Shown here piece after piece: positions 26,501 through 38,900 of a stretch of 64,000 bases of DNA. The translations under genes were made by a program, and so were the position numbers. The stretch lies in the NCBI GenBank assembly GCA_903632075.3, contig CAHIKZ030005201.1:256501-320500 (forward strand), in the 5' to 3' direction. The notes beneath the pieces were generated by a model, which worked only from the letters and a program-made list of their open reading frames with translations, searched no databases and was not told where the DNA came from. Origin of the DNA: Acanthosepion pharaonis. Lineage: Eukaryota; Mollusca; Cephalopoda; Sepiida; Sepiidae. Each line of letters starts with the position of its first letter. Within the stretch, counting starts at the first letter, position 1.

Positions 26501-29500
26501 AATTTCTATTAGCTGAGGCTATAGTAGAACATGTTAAATAAACACCAAACAAAAATTATGCATTCCATTGCTGTTATGCTTGGTTTGGCAATCCTCTGTT
26601 TAAGGAGAGTTTTTGAGCATCCAATGAATCTCTGCTTCTTTAGATGCATATGTGTTATGAGTCAGAGACAAACACATTTTGGACATTTCTTAATGAAAAT
26701 TGTGATCAGATTGTTTAAACTTGGCAAGTTTCTTCACTTCCAGACACTGATATATTGAGCGATATTACAAACGAGAGAGAGAGAGAGAGAGATATTTCCT
26801 TTTGATCTTACCTATTAATTGAATCGGTTTTCTTCTTTCACATTTGACTTTTCTTCCCTGCATGTTTTCTTTGGTTCAAGTAAGAGAGAGAGATTTTAGA
26901 ATCATATTTTTCTTACCTTTTCAACACAATTCATACACAGCTGCATTTATGTCTTTTCTTTGTTTGCATTCCACTAATTGTGAAAAATATATTTTTCTAT
27001 GGATGGCAATTCTTTCTTTCACTTACTCCCATTCTTCTTTTCATAACTGTTTTCTCTTGACAAAATATCGGCCCTTACAAACATTCTCTACATGATAGAA
27101 AAGCCTCACAGCAGACAACCACTTTTCCTCATGTGAAAAGGTGTTTCTTTACTAGTGAAATATTTACTGTTAATTCTGTCCCTGTCAAGATAGATATAAT
27201 TCTTTGATTACCTTGTTTAGTTTCCATTCTTTTATACATTGTTGGGCAGTAGTCAAAATCAGTTTGACATGACTGCATGTTGGGTCATGTCATTACTTTG
27301 ATATAAGAAAATAGCATGTAAGTAAAAATAATTTACTATTCTTGTGCCCTTTTTGGAGGGCAATTCTACATTTTTTTTTGTATGTTGTAGCAGTTTGCTC
27401 TTGCTACAAATAATGAGAATGAAGATTTTTTTTCTCTGATTGTTTGTTGGTTTTAATTGGAGGATCTTAATTCTCTTTTGCTTCTTCCTCCTTCTCCATC
27501 AACAGCCTTACACCTTTATTTCTTTTTACCTGATTAGTTAGTTTGCTATTGTCAAACACAAATGGTTGCATTTCAGTTTGAATTGAGTTAATCTTAGCTG
27601 TTTGTTCATTTCCTTCATTTCTAATTTGCATTTCTTTATTTCTTGCCAGTTTTTACTTAGGTTTTGTGGGTATTTTTTATTACTAGGCATATTATTTCAT
27701 TCTTGATTTCTGTAATGACTTTAGCTCCCAAACAACAATGACATTTTCTAAGTTAAGTTTCCTTTATAAAGAAACCATTATTTTGCTGTCATTTAATAAT
27801 ATTAATATCTGTACTAAAGTCATTTAGCAAATTATGAGTTCATAGTTTTAAGGTGTACTTATTTAGAAAAACCTTAGTTTTATCTTAGAAGGTATTTTAC
27901 TTGTGATGGCTTTATTACAAAATTCAAAAACAAACTGATTGCTCTTTTTTCTTCTTTTTTTTTTTTAAGTAATATTCTCTGAAGTTTTACAATAAGATTA
28001 GAGAGAGAGAGTGAACATTGAATTAAATAATTGTTTAAGAGAATTAAAAAGCAAAATTCTTTCTGCACATACAAAGTTATTTTTATTCTTTGGTCTCCTT
28101 TTTTCATGAGGAATAGAGAAAAAGAAATAAATTTTGAATATTCTATTGCTCTTGGTGAAACCTTTCAGGTGATCATATCTTTTTTTCATTCCTAATATTT
28201 TAATGATTTTTTATTTTTTTTGTAAGAAAAGTTTGAAATATGACATAAAGAACTTTCAGTACAAAATTACTGCCTATTTCTGTTAATAATAAAGAAAAAG
28301 AAGCAAGAAAAGACAAAATTTTGCTGGGCTTTGAAAAGCAGCAGTTAAGTTTAGGCGCCGTCCTGCGTGTTTTTTCCATTTTTGGATGTAGAAACCTTTC
28401 CACAAAGAACACACGCCGACGAGAAGCTAATGAAAAACTCAGCTGATGAGGTAAGTAAGATATTCTAGAATTCTGAAAGCCTTTTTGCTCTCTTGCGCGA
28501 TGTTATCTAGCATCATCATCATCATCATCATCATCAACTGCATGCTTATCATCTTTTGCCTAATCCTTAGGGTGCAGTACCTGATTTGGATCTTTTATTT
28601 TCTCTCTTGAGTGACTTTAGGGATATTTCTATTCAGCAAGTGGGGCTCAATCAATGGGATGGCATCAAGCATTTACAATGAATCCAGTTGTCTTGGAATC
28701 ACCAAAAGTTTTTCTTTTTGTTCAATGAAAGGAACTCGAGTTACTTGCTTTAGAAACAAATCAAGAGTTTTCTTTATACAACTCAGCACATATAGGTCTG
28801 TATCCTTGTGTGCTCCAATTGTATTGAAGTACACACCAGTTACTTACTCTATTTTCTGGTATTGAAGAAGCACTCTTTGTAAATTTAAAAAAACAAAAAA
28901 TCAAAAACATTTTGCTCTGTAAGATACAGAGTAAATTTTTGAAACTTTCTCAAAAAATGAGTTCATTCAACAAGACTCAATACAGTATATGTTTGAATGA
29001 AAGGATTGATTTGCATTATGCTTCTTTCGTGGCTTTGCAAGGTTAACTCCCTTTTATTTTGGGATGTCAAGTGTTGATTATATTTCTAGTAAATCTCTGT
29101 TTGCCATCCTTGCAGCTGAGCACCACCTGGTGGTGACTAATCATAACTATTTCTCCCTAAACTCTCTCATCATTAGGTTTACCTCTCACTGGTCAACTCA
29201 TTGGGTCTCTATATTCCCTTCAAAAGTTCAGGTGAATAGATTTTAAGGAAATTACTAAACCACTTGCTTAAGATTTTGCAAGCACTTTTTTTTATAAGGA
29301 CCTTTCAGTATATTTTCTTTCTTTCACTTCAAATGAGAAAGACATAAATAGTTTTAGACTTGTTAAGTCTGAGTTGGCTGATGGATGAATGCTTGTGATG
29401 ACTAGGTTTTATGTTTCTATTATTACCATATTTCTTACATTTTGTCTCATTGCCTTAGTTGTAAACATTCTGCATCACTGGATCCCTCAGCCCAGTTATA

Positions 29501-30352
29501 AACATTGCTGGCTATGTTTGTTCATTACATGCTTCTGCCAGACAAGCACTTCTGTTGTTTATTAACACTTGTTTTTGCCTTTACTAGTAAATTGATCAAA
29601 CCTTTTTAAAGGAAGTAATTTTCCTTTATTTTTATGTAGTTCTGTGTACTTTCCTCTCTATAAAAAGGAAATGAACTCGTCGTTGTTTAGGGATCATACA
29701 AAATACGTTGTACATGCTACTGACCAAGATCAGGCTATGAGGACATTTTCTTGTCTCTGAATGTTGTTTGTAGGAGGCTTGATAGACCCTTGAATAGGAA
29801 ACAGCAATAATTACTTTTATATTCAGGGGGATCAAAACACTATGTTACTCTCTCTCTCTTTCCACTTTATCATGACCCTTTGTCCTTATTTTGAGAGGCC
29901 GTTGCAAATGTAACAAATGGATAGAGACAACTCTTGTATCCCCAAAACTGAAACATTGCCTTTTCATACAACAGAAGCTGGTTGCCTTCATCTACTCATC
30001 CAAGAAACACTCTGTGGTAATTGAAAGTCTGAGTGTTGGGATCTAAATGCTTCTTTTTGCTTTGTTTTCATAATCAATCTTTTATTTGGTAATTGTGTTA
30101 CCAAGGTTATTAAAATTACACCAGCATTGAATTTTGGACTTTTTGTCTATCTTACAATTCTCTACCATTCTTCCATGTAAGCAAGTACAATATCAGTAAT
30201 AGTAATGTACATAGCTTATGGAATTTGATAATGAATTTGGTCCATCACCTGTGCTTTGAAGTGATGAAAATAATGTGTGTGATTGGTATTGACTCTCTCC
30301 ATTAGCTGTAACCTTCCTTTGGTCTTTCAAAAAGTCCCACTTTTCTTCTGGC

Positions 30353-30418
<66 letters not shown>

Positions 30419-30958
30419 GTATATATATCAGCAGCAAGCACAACCTGCCTGGTTGCATAATGCTTTTGCACACTTATTTTTTTCATCAGCCCATATTTTA
30501 AAAGAGCAATGTAATGCTTAATTCCTACACTGCATTGTCTTTTCACATCTGGATTATTTTTTTGTTTGTTTTTCTATTTTACACAGTATAAAAACTTTCC
30601 TTTTCTAGTAAGCCTGTTCAATTTAGATCTTTCTACCTACAAATAACTTTCAGCTTGAGACTTAGCATTTTGTTGGTAGATTGTTATAATTATTTTTGGG
30701 AAATATTTCCTAAGCTTATTTTCTTTGTTATTTTCCTTGGAAATAAGTTAGTGGGGATTAGAAAGTACATAAAACCTAATTTAATAATTTAGGAACATTT
30801 CAAATGCTTGAAAACCTTCAAATGCTATTTCTCCCTCTTGATATTTTGAGTGAAAATGCTGAAATGGATTTAATATTAACCAACCACTGTGTTTGATGTC
30901 AGCTTACTGCTTGAATAATGAAGAAAATTATGTTGCTTGATGAAAGGCATTTGCTTCT

Positions 30959-31006
<48 letters not shown>

Positions 31007-34000
31007 TCTTTTTTATTATTTAAAAAAAAATTATTTGATATAACAAACATCTAATGTTCATTGTCTCTTCTTTAGATAATGATAGAATGAGGGAGGATTC
31101 TCTTTCACGCTTTCTTTGGTTCTTGACTCTGACTTCTCCAAGAATAACTTCTCTGCTATATATCCCGCATTTTTTGCCTTAAATGTGAAAAGGTTTTCTT
31201 GTCACTCTTGTCACAAGTACAAGGGATTTGTTTTCCTCTTGATAAAAGCTGCCAATATTTGCAATCCATTTCCTCTTCCTTCAGCACTAGACTTGAGATG
31301 GTGGCTATTCTTTAAGAAAAGCAATAACTGAATTTGAGAATTTTTCTTCAAATAATGGAAAAAAATGTCTAATTTCTTTCTGAATTTCTGGGATGAGTAG
31401 TTATCATTATTTAAACTATTTACATGTGAACTATTGTCATGATCTTTGTTGTTATCACGTTTCACCTGTTGTCAACCTTCATCAAGCGTATGTTGATTTG
31501 GGTAACCTACAGGGAATTTCAAACTGAAACCTTTATTTAATCTATGAGGGTAGACTGTTCTTATTTCACTGTCGATGTCTAGGGATATCATATCTCATTC
31601 TTATTTTAATGCTTTTAATTGTCTAGTGGATTTGTTCATGAATTTGACATCATAATTGTGAATTCAATCCCTAGTCCAGGTAGTGTACTTGGACTCAGTA
31701 GAAACAGAGCGAGCAATAATCGGGTAGTACTAAAAAAAAAAAAAAAAAGAATTAGACAACATATCTCTAGACATGGCCAGTGGAACAAGAACAATCTACT
31801 ACAGTAGATTAAATAAAGTGATCAGTTTGGAATTCCCTGTAAGTTATCCACATCAACATACACTTGATGAAAGCTGGAGGTACAACAGCCAAAACATGAT
31901 AACAACAACAAAGATGATGACAATAGTCTACATGTAAATAGTGTAAATAAAAATGTCTCAATAGTTTAATCTTTTTTGTTTAAATTTTTAAATGGCTTTC
32001 TAGTTTTGCTTCTTCAACAAAGCTTTTGATGTGTATATTTTCTGTTGGTTTCTTATGAAGGTAATGTCAAAATTCCTACAACTGAAGAGAATGAAAACAA
32101 AAATATACTATTTTGGCTTTTGTCTTTCATATTTTACTCTCCAATATACTCCCTGTCCCTAATAAATCATTTCCCTTATAAACTTTATCTCTCCTCCTCT
32201 TTGTTGATAAACTTTTCTCCTCTCAAATTTTGTCTGTCTTTTTTCTCTTTCTTTATCCATTAAACCCTTTTCTCTCATTATTTTTGTTTCCTTTTATTCT
32301 CCCTCTTCCTTCAACAACCCTTCAGCAGTATTTCTCTATTTAGCTCTTTTTAATCTCCTTTCTCCTTTCAACCAAGAAAGCATTTCATTCTTTAAATTTC
32401 CTCTCCTTTATCTGTCCTATTACTCCAGTCTTTACTCTTCTTTATTCTTCCTTGTGCCTCAGTCCAATAAACATTTTTTTCTCTCAAATTTTCTCTTTTC
32501 TTCTTCCCTTTTGACTTCAAACAATGTAACTCTTTTCTCTCTCAACTATGTTTTATTCTCCTTTCTACTTTTCACCAATAAACCTTTTTCCTGTAAATTT
32601 TGTTTACATTTATTCTCTTCTTCCTTTTTGCTAATATACCCTTTGCTTTTCAGTTTTGTTCTCCTTTATTTTTCACAATAAAGTTTATTACTATTGAGAT
32701 GTGAACAGTTCTGTCCTTTATTTTTGTCTGAAACGAGTTGGATATTTCAGCCATGTAAATAAATTATTATGACTAGTATAACTCTTATAAAGGAACAATG
32801 CTTATTGCTGCCTCATGCTATTAAAACTGTTTTTTACCCTAATAATGTTTATATTGAAAAATAAAAAAAAAAAGAGAAAAAAGAACTAAGGCTACTTTCA
32901 GCAAAGTCTTTTTGATTTGTCAATTATTTTAGGAGTAGGTTTTACATTGAATGTTGTCTGCCTCTTGCTGTATCTATTGGATATAGTTGCAGCCATTAAT
33001 AAAAGACAAATTGCCACAGAGTTCTACTTTCACTTGAAGTACATTTATTGGATGCGTTACAAATATAAATGGGAAAAGTGTCTCAAATGAAAATTATAAA
33101 ATGAACAATAAGTTATATATGAAAACAATTTTTTTTTATAATAACTTGCATGAAATTTACACCAAAAGAATTAATTTCTTTTTGTTTATTGATATTTTGC
33201 CATCCAGAATAAAAACAAAATGAGAAGATTGATTAGTTTAATGCTACTCTCTAATCCTGTTAGGCTCCTTCTTTTATTTCTATTTAGAGAAGTTCTAAAT
33301 TTTCTTGTAAGGGTGCTTGCATTTCTTTATTTCCTCTTTGTTATCTTACAGTTTTAAATATTGTCAAATTTCTAATGAAAGAGATGTTTTTTTTTATTGT
33401 TCTTCTTTTGACTTGTGATATATTGTTTATTTTCTAAGATAAATAAGATTTGTCTTGTGAACAACGAATACTTTATTGATTATAAATCATAGTTTCCTCC
33501 TTTTGAATCTGCATCAGTTTTTCTCTAGCATTAAAAATTACTTTCTGAAATTGGTTCATAATTTTCTCTTCATGAATGTTTGTATTCAATACAGTTTTCA
33601 AAACCAACCCTCTACAGAAATTTATAATTTCTTTTGAGTACCATTTTTATTTTTGTTCATTCAATTTTTTGTGTGATATATGATTGCATCTCTCTGCAGA
33701 GAAATTGAGTTTCCAACTAGCTATATTATGTAATGTATGTACAGTGAAGGTTTTAATAAGAATTATGATATATAAAAATCATAAATAAAACTATAGTTGG
33801 CTACTAGAAGTTTCACACATAGTAATTGACCTTCAGGTCACCAAGATTGTGGCCTGCAGATCATTTACTTCTTGTAGCCAATTATAGTTATTAGTTGTGA
33901 TTTTAATTCTAGTTTTTACCAGAGCTATATCTAATTATTGATATTGACCATTCTATAAGAAGACTGCCTTTTAGTAATATTCATTTAATTTCATTGGGTC

Positions 34001-34423
34001 TGCTATTGATAGCAATAATTCTTTCAAACATGTTTGGTTGAATAATATCGACAAGTTCTGTCTATTAAATGTTCTATTAAATTTTTCAAATATATAATTC
34101 AAAGCTTATAAACCTGAAGATTGCCATGCTCTAATTCTGTTATTTATGAAAGGCTACCTCTTCTTTCATGCACTCAAAACAGAATTCTCAGCCATGTTCA
34201 TTCTTGTTTTTAACTTCACAAAATGATAGTAACAAACAAAATCAACTTATAGGAATTGCCATCAGGTATCAGTATTCTGAGTAATTAAACTTTGGGTGTT
34301 CAGACAATAAAAGTATTTTATACTAGTGCATTGTTTTCTGAATTGTTAGATTCTTTTAACAACAAAAAAGTCTTTATTTAACAACATATTGCCAACAAAT
34401 TTGGAATTATCAGTTTTACAAAA

Positions 34424-34460
<37 letters not shown>

Positions 34461-35920
34461 CATGAATAGCTAAAATAAGAAAAATAAATTGGTTCTTGCT
34501 GCTTATTTTGAACAGAAATAAAAGAAAAATACTCCTTGCAGCAACAGTGAAAATGTATACTTTTCTTACTAAATATAAATATGAAGGCAGAATTATGGTT
34601 GAAAGCATGTTGGTTTTAGGTGTGACTTTAATAAATCTTTTGTTTTATTTTGAATTGCCCTAGGGATCATAGTGTCTGTGACTTGATTTTTTGTGCTTGG
34701 TTAAATTCTGACCACTTGTTATTAGAAACATTCATTAAAAAATATGCAACATTTGATTGTGATTTCAAACCCTTGAGCTGCTAATAAATTAATCTATGTT
34801 AAGTCCAAATTTATCATTATAAATTTTCAACTAGTTTTTCTTTCATCTCGTTTTTGTTGTAATAAAAATGAGATGAACAAAGTAGTTGAAATAATTTTTT
34901 AAAAAATTTTATTTTCAGATTAAGTGCAAGTTATATAAAAACAATTTCCTTTTTCTCTTCCTTTTGGTCTTAAGATCTTAAATGAATTGTGACCTTGTAC
35001 AACTGTTTAACATGTTTCTTCTTTTTAAGATTTATGGTATTTATTTATTTACTTTGTTTGGTTGGTTAATCTAGACCAAGCTTTGAAGAGTTGTAAGTTT
35101 AAATGAAGATAAGCTTGAAAGTTTGTATTTGTCTTTTCTCTAGCATTTGGCATTACTTACATTCATTTCTTTCTCTCTTTCTACAAATGGCTGTTTCAAA
35201 GAAAAGCTATCTTCTAAGTTCATCTTAGATTTTAATAACTTTAAGAACAGTCTGATTTACTTCTGACTGGTTAATCCTATTTGTTAGAAATGCATATTTG
35301 ATTTTGGAAATCAGTTGTAATTTTCTGTTGTGATGGAAATTCCAAATGATTTTTTTTTCATCAGCCTCATTAGCTGTAAGGAATCTAAGCCTCTGTTGCT
35401 TGTGATTAATAGTAGAGATCTTGTTTTCAAGAATTTATATCTTGGAATAATTCGTTCAAAGTTTGGTTCTTTTATTATTAATGTTCCAGCTAAATTACTA
35501 AGTGAATTTTGAATGGTTGTGCATTTCTTTCTGTCATTTTGTTTGCCATTACCATCTCTTGATAAATATTTGTTTTTAAATATTTTACTTCACTTTTGTG
35601 ATGGTTTGAAAAATAAGTCCTTTGGCAAATGTTGTCTACATTCAGTATGTTCTTTCCTCTTATGTTTAGTCAGTATTAAGCTTGATTAAGTCTATTAAGA
35701 GCTCTTGTTTCTTTTGCATTTCCTTCCAACTTCTGTATTCTCACCTTTTGCCTCTCCTGAAAATTAGCCCTGAAATTTAATTCTTATTAAATTTGCAAGC
35801 CATCAATTTACTCGTTTATTTCTTTAGAATTTGTCCCTCTTATTTCATTAAATAATTTTCTTTAATTGTGGAACTATTTCCTCTGATTATCTTACAAATA
35901 ATGTTTTTCTTTTTATTCTG

Positions 35921-35951
<31 letters not shown>

Positions 35952-38900
35952 ATATATATAAAACAGATTTTATATATGTATGTATATATATGTATATATA
36001 TATAAAACAGATTTTAATTAGAAACATAAATAATTGCAATTGAAAAACTATATTTTGTCATACTATAATAATAATTTCTTTTCTTTTTTTTTTTTTTTTT
36101 TGTTTGGTCATTTAATTACAAACTGTTAATCTATTTTATATTTCATTTTGTTACAAATGTAGATGTGATGATTCATGATCAAACTGAGACATATTAAGAC
36201 CTGGTGATTTATTAGAGATACAAACATTACTCAATACATTTTATAGATTAACCAGTTTGGGATAAATTGGGTGAGAAGTTTAATTCCACTGGCATCTTAA
36301 ATAGAAATCTCACTCAGTGGTCTTAGTTGATCGTTGATTTTGAATGAATTTCAACTGGAAATAGATATTTAATATCAAAAGAATTTTGTCCAAAGAAAGT
36401 TTGGCCAGAATTCAAATTTGTAAGATTCTCCTATTTATGTTGTTTTTCTTTAAAGATTAAATCCTTCTTTAGATTGACATGACTGATAAATTACTGACAA
36501 CATTTTGGGTAAACAAACAATTAACATTTTGTGTCTTGTATTTTTATGATATAAATTCTTTTTCTTTCTGAGTTTTTGATAGAAGACAAAAAGTCCGATT
36601 TATTGTTTGAATCTCTGTTGCTATCACTTATGTCATGTTTCTGACTTGGACCAGTATAGACTGCAAATGGATTAATTTGTTACTTATGAATATTTTTTTC
36701 CTTTTTTAAACTCTGAGAAAATGATTGCTATATTGAATATTTCTAGTCTCACAGAGATTAATTTCATCGAAATATTGTTTCACCAGTTCATGTCTATTTG
36801 ATTTTGAGCAGCTTTTTGAACCAAAATATCCACCAACCAAGAGCATATGAAATATTCAGAATTTTCTTTTTTCTTCTTTCATCAAACGAAATTTTTGTTC
36901 TCATTCATTCATGATTCTCTTTCACTTCATTTTGTTCTCTCTCAAAAAGAGCAGAATATCCAGCAAAACTGTGTCTCCACTTGTCCTTTCCTCCACTTTT
37001 GCTCTTGTGATTTTCTCTTAATTTTTGGTGTAACAAACAGCAGCAAACAGCCAATGCCACCACTATCTCCTGCGAGTGCATGTTATCATTGTGCTTTTCT
37101 TAGATTTCTATTCTCAACAACACACTCTTATTATCATCATATTCTCATCAAGAACTATCTTCACGGCCACCCACACATGTTGTTAACACACATTTCCCAC
37201 TCTTATTATACTCTTTAAAGCCACCCTGATTTCTGCCATGTCTTTCTCATGACTTTCCATAAGGCACATTCTTGTTGTTGTCTCTACTGCCACTACCACT
37301 ACCATGCCATATTCAGTCTCAGCTGAACTTTTGAAAGAGTTTGGACAAGGAATCTTTTGCAGATGGGAGTGGACATTAAAGAAGCAGGCAAGTCTAGTTA
37401 GATACCCAATGTGCAAACCTGAGATTCTCTCTGACATTGCTTTCTATTGATATGAACTATTAATAATATTTCTCTTTGTGCACAAAGCTGCTGGTAGCAA
37501 TCTCTAAAAATAGCTTCCAAAAATATAAAAGCTTCATTTCCATAGACTTCTGCAAATTAGCCCAAAGTCTTATTGTCATCCTGCAAACATGCCAAATATT
37601 TTAGTTTCTCTCTTCCTTATTGTAAAAAGTTTTCTTTAATTTCTTTTCTCTGCAACCAGTTTTGAAAAAAAATTAGTATTTGGAATTGAGGAAAATAAAT
37701 TTTACTTATGGTATTGGAAGCACTGGATTTCAACAAATACAGAACTTGCTTTTAGTTTTGGATAGAGTTCCATTGAGTCTTGTAAGTTCTTCTGTTTGCC
37801 TGAAAAATGTTGCTGAACTTTGGCTTTCTTTATAGTCTTGCTAATTGCTTAAACTATGTTGTTAAAGAAAATAAAATTCTTTTTAATTGTAATTTCTGTC
37901 ACGTATCTGTTTGTTGTAATGTATTCAACTGAATTGAAAGGAGGAAGATACTTTGATCTGAGCATCTTTATTATCAAGTAGTGAAATTTCTTTTTTCACA
38001 GTTTTGCTTGTGGAATTTTTGTTCCAAGGAAGAAGTTTGTTCAAATCAAATTTCAATCTTTTTAACTTGTTTGTCTTCCTTCATCATCACCTGTGCATCC
38101 ACATGGCCTCTGGTATGTCTTAATTCTGGCCCAAACTTTGTACTTATTGTTTGATCTCAAATGAATACTTAGCAAGTTGGATGCACATGGAATCATTATC
38201 TGCGCATAATAGATAACATTTTTTATATTGTTTGTCCTTGATAGGAACTGTATTTTCATCCATCATCATCATCATCATGTTGATACATTATTCCATTGGT
38301 TATTAGTTTACAGGGTGATTCAACAGATCTTTTCATCAACATTATTTTTTGCTTTTAATTTCCCATTGTGACTTTCAACCTTAAAGAGCCAAGCTTTCTT
38401 GCTCCCCAGTTCCTTGGCATTGTGCATGGATGTTTTTATTGTAGTTAGAGGCTGAGTTCCCTCTCTCACTTTCTTGCTCTCTTAATTGTTCCTTTCGTTT
38501 GGTGATTTTCATTTTGTTTGGTTCTGTTTGTTCTTTTTGCTGTCACCTGCTTGGCCATGTGGTTCCTCTTACAATTTATCTGGAAATAAATTTCCCCCTT
38601 TTTTTCAAGGAGGTTTTTATTATTTTTTAGGATGCAGTCACATTGAGGAAAATAATTGCTTCCAGGAAGCATGATTCTGATGCCCGAAAGGCTGTGAAAA
38701 GTAGTGCACGAATAAGGTGAGTTTCTCCTCCTCTCTTTAGTGTAACTGGTTGAATCCTGATCTATGCCTTGCATTTTTTGTCTTCGTGCTACAGAATAAT
38801 GAGCAGAGCATCCTTTGTTTTTCTTAATTCCTTGTTGTGAATATTATTAATAATTTAATGAGTCATGTTTGAGAATCAGATTTCTTTAAAAAAGAAAAGA

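Larger units (their letters stand above)
24182..38630 (+). other. 14.4-kb PBRM1 intron within bromodomain 2
   Basis: It holds a possible 9-nt exon (24827), a possible cassette exon (28355), microsatellites at 28511, 30357, 30960 and 35921, a fold-back element (31408-31953), a pyrimidine tandem array (32110-32695), a hairpin element (33789) and a run of 33 T at 34428. Outside these, including 24850-28350, 28860-30350 and 34470-38600, I see no gene or repeat I can name. Confidence 0.75.

Noticed and set aside
30193..30546. 117-codon frame containing a Tyr-Ile run
   Set aside because: The run is a translated TA microsatellite.
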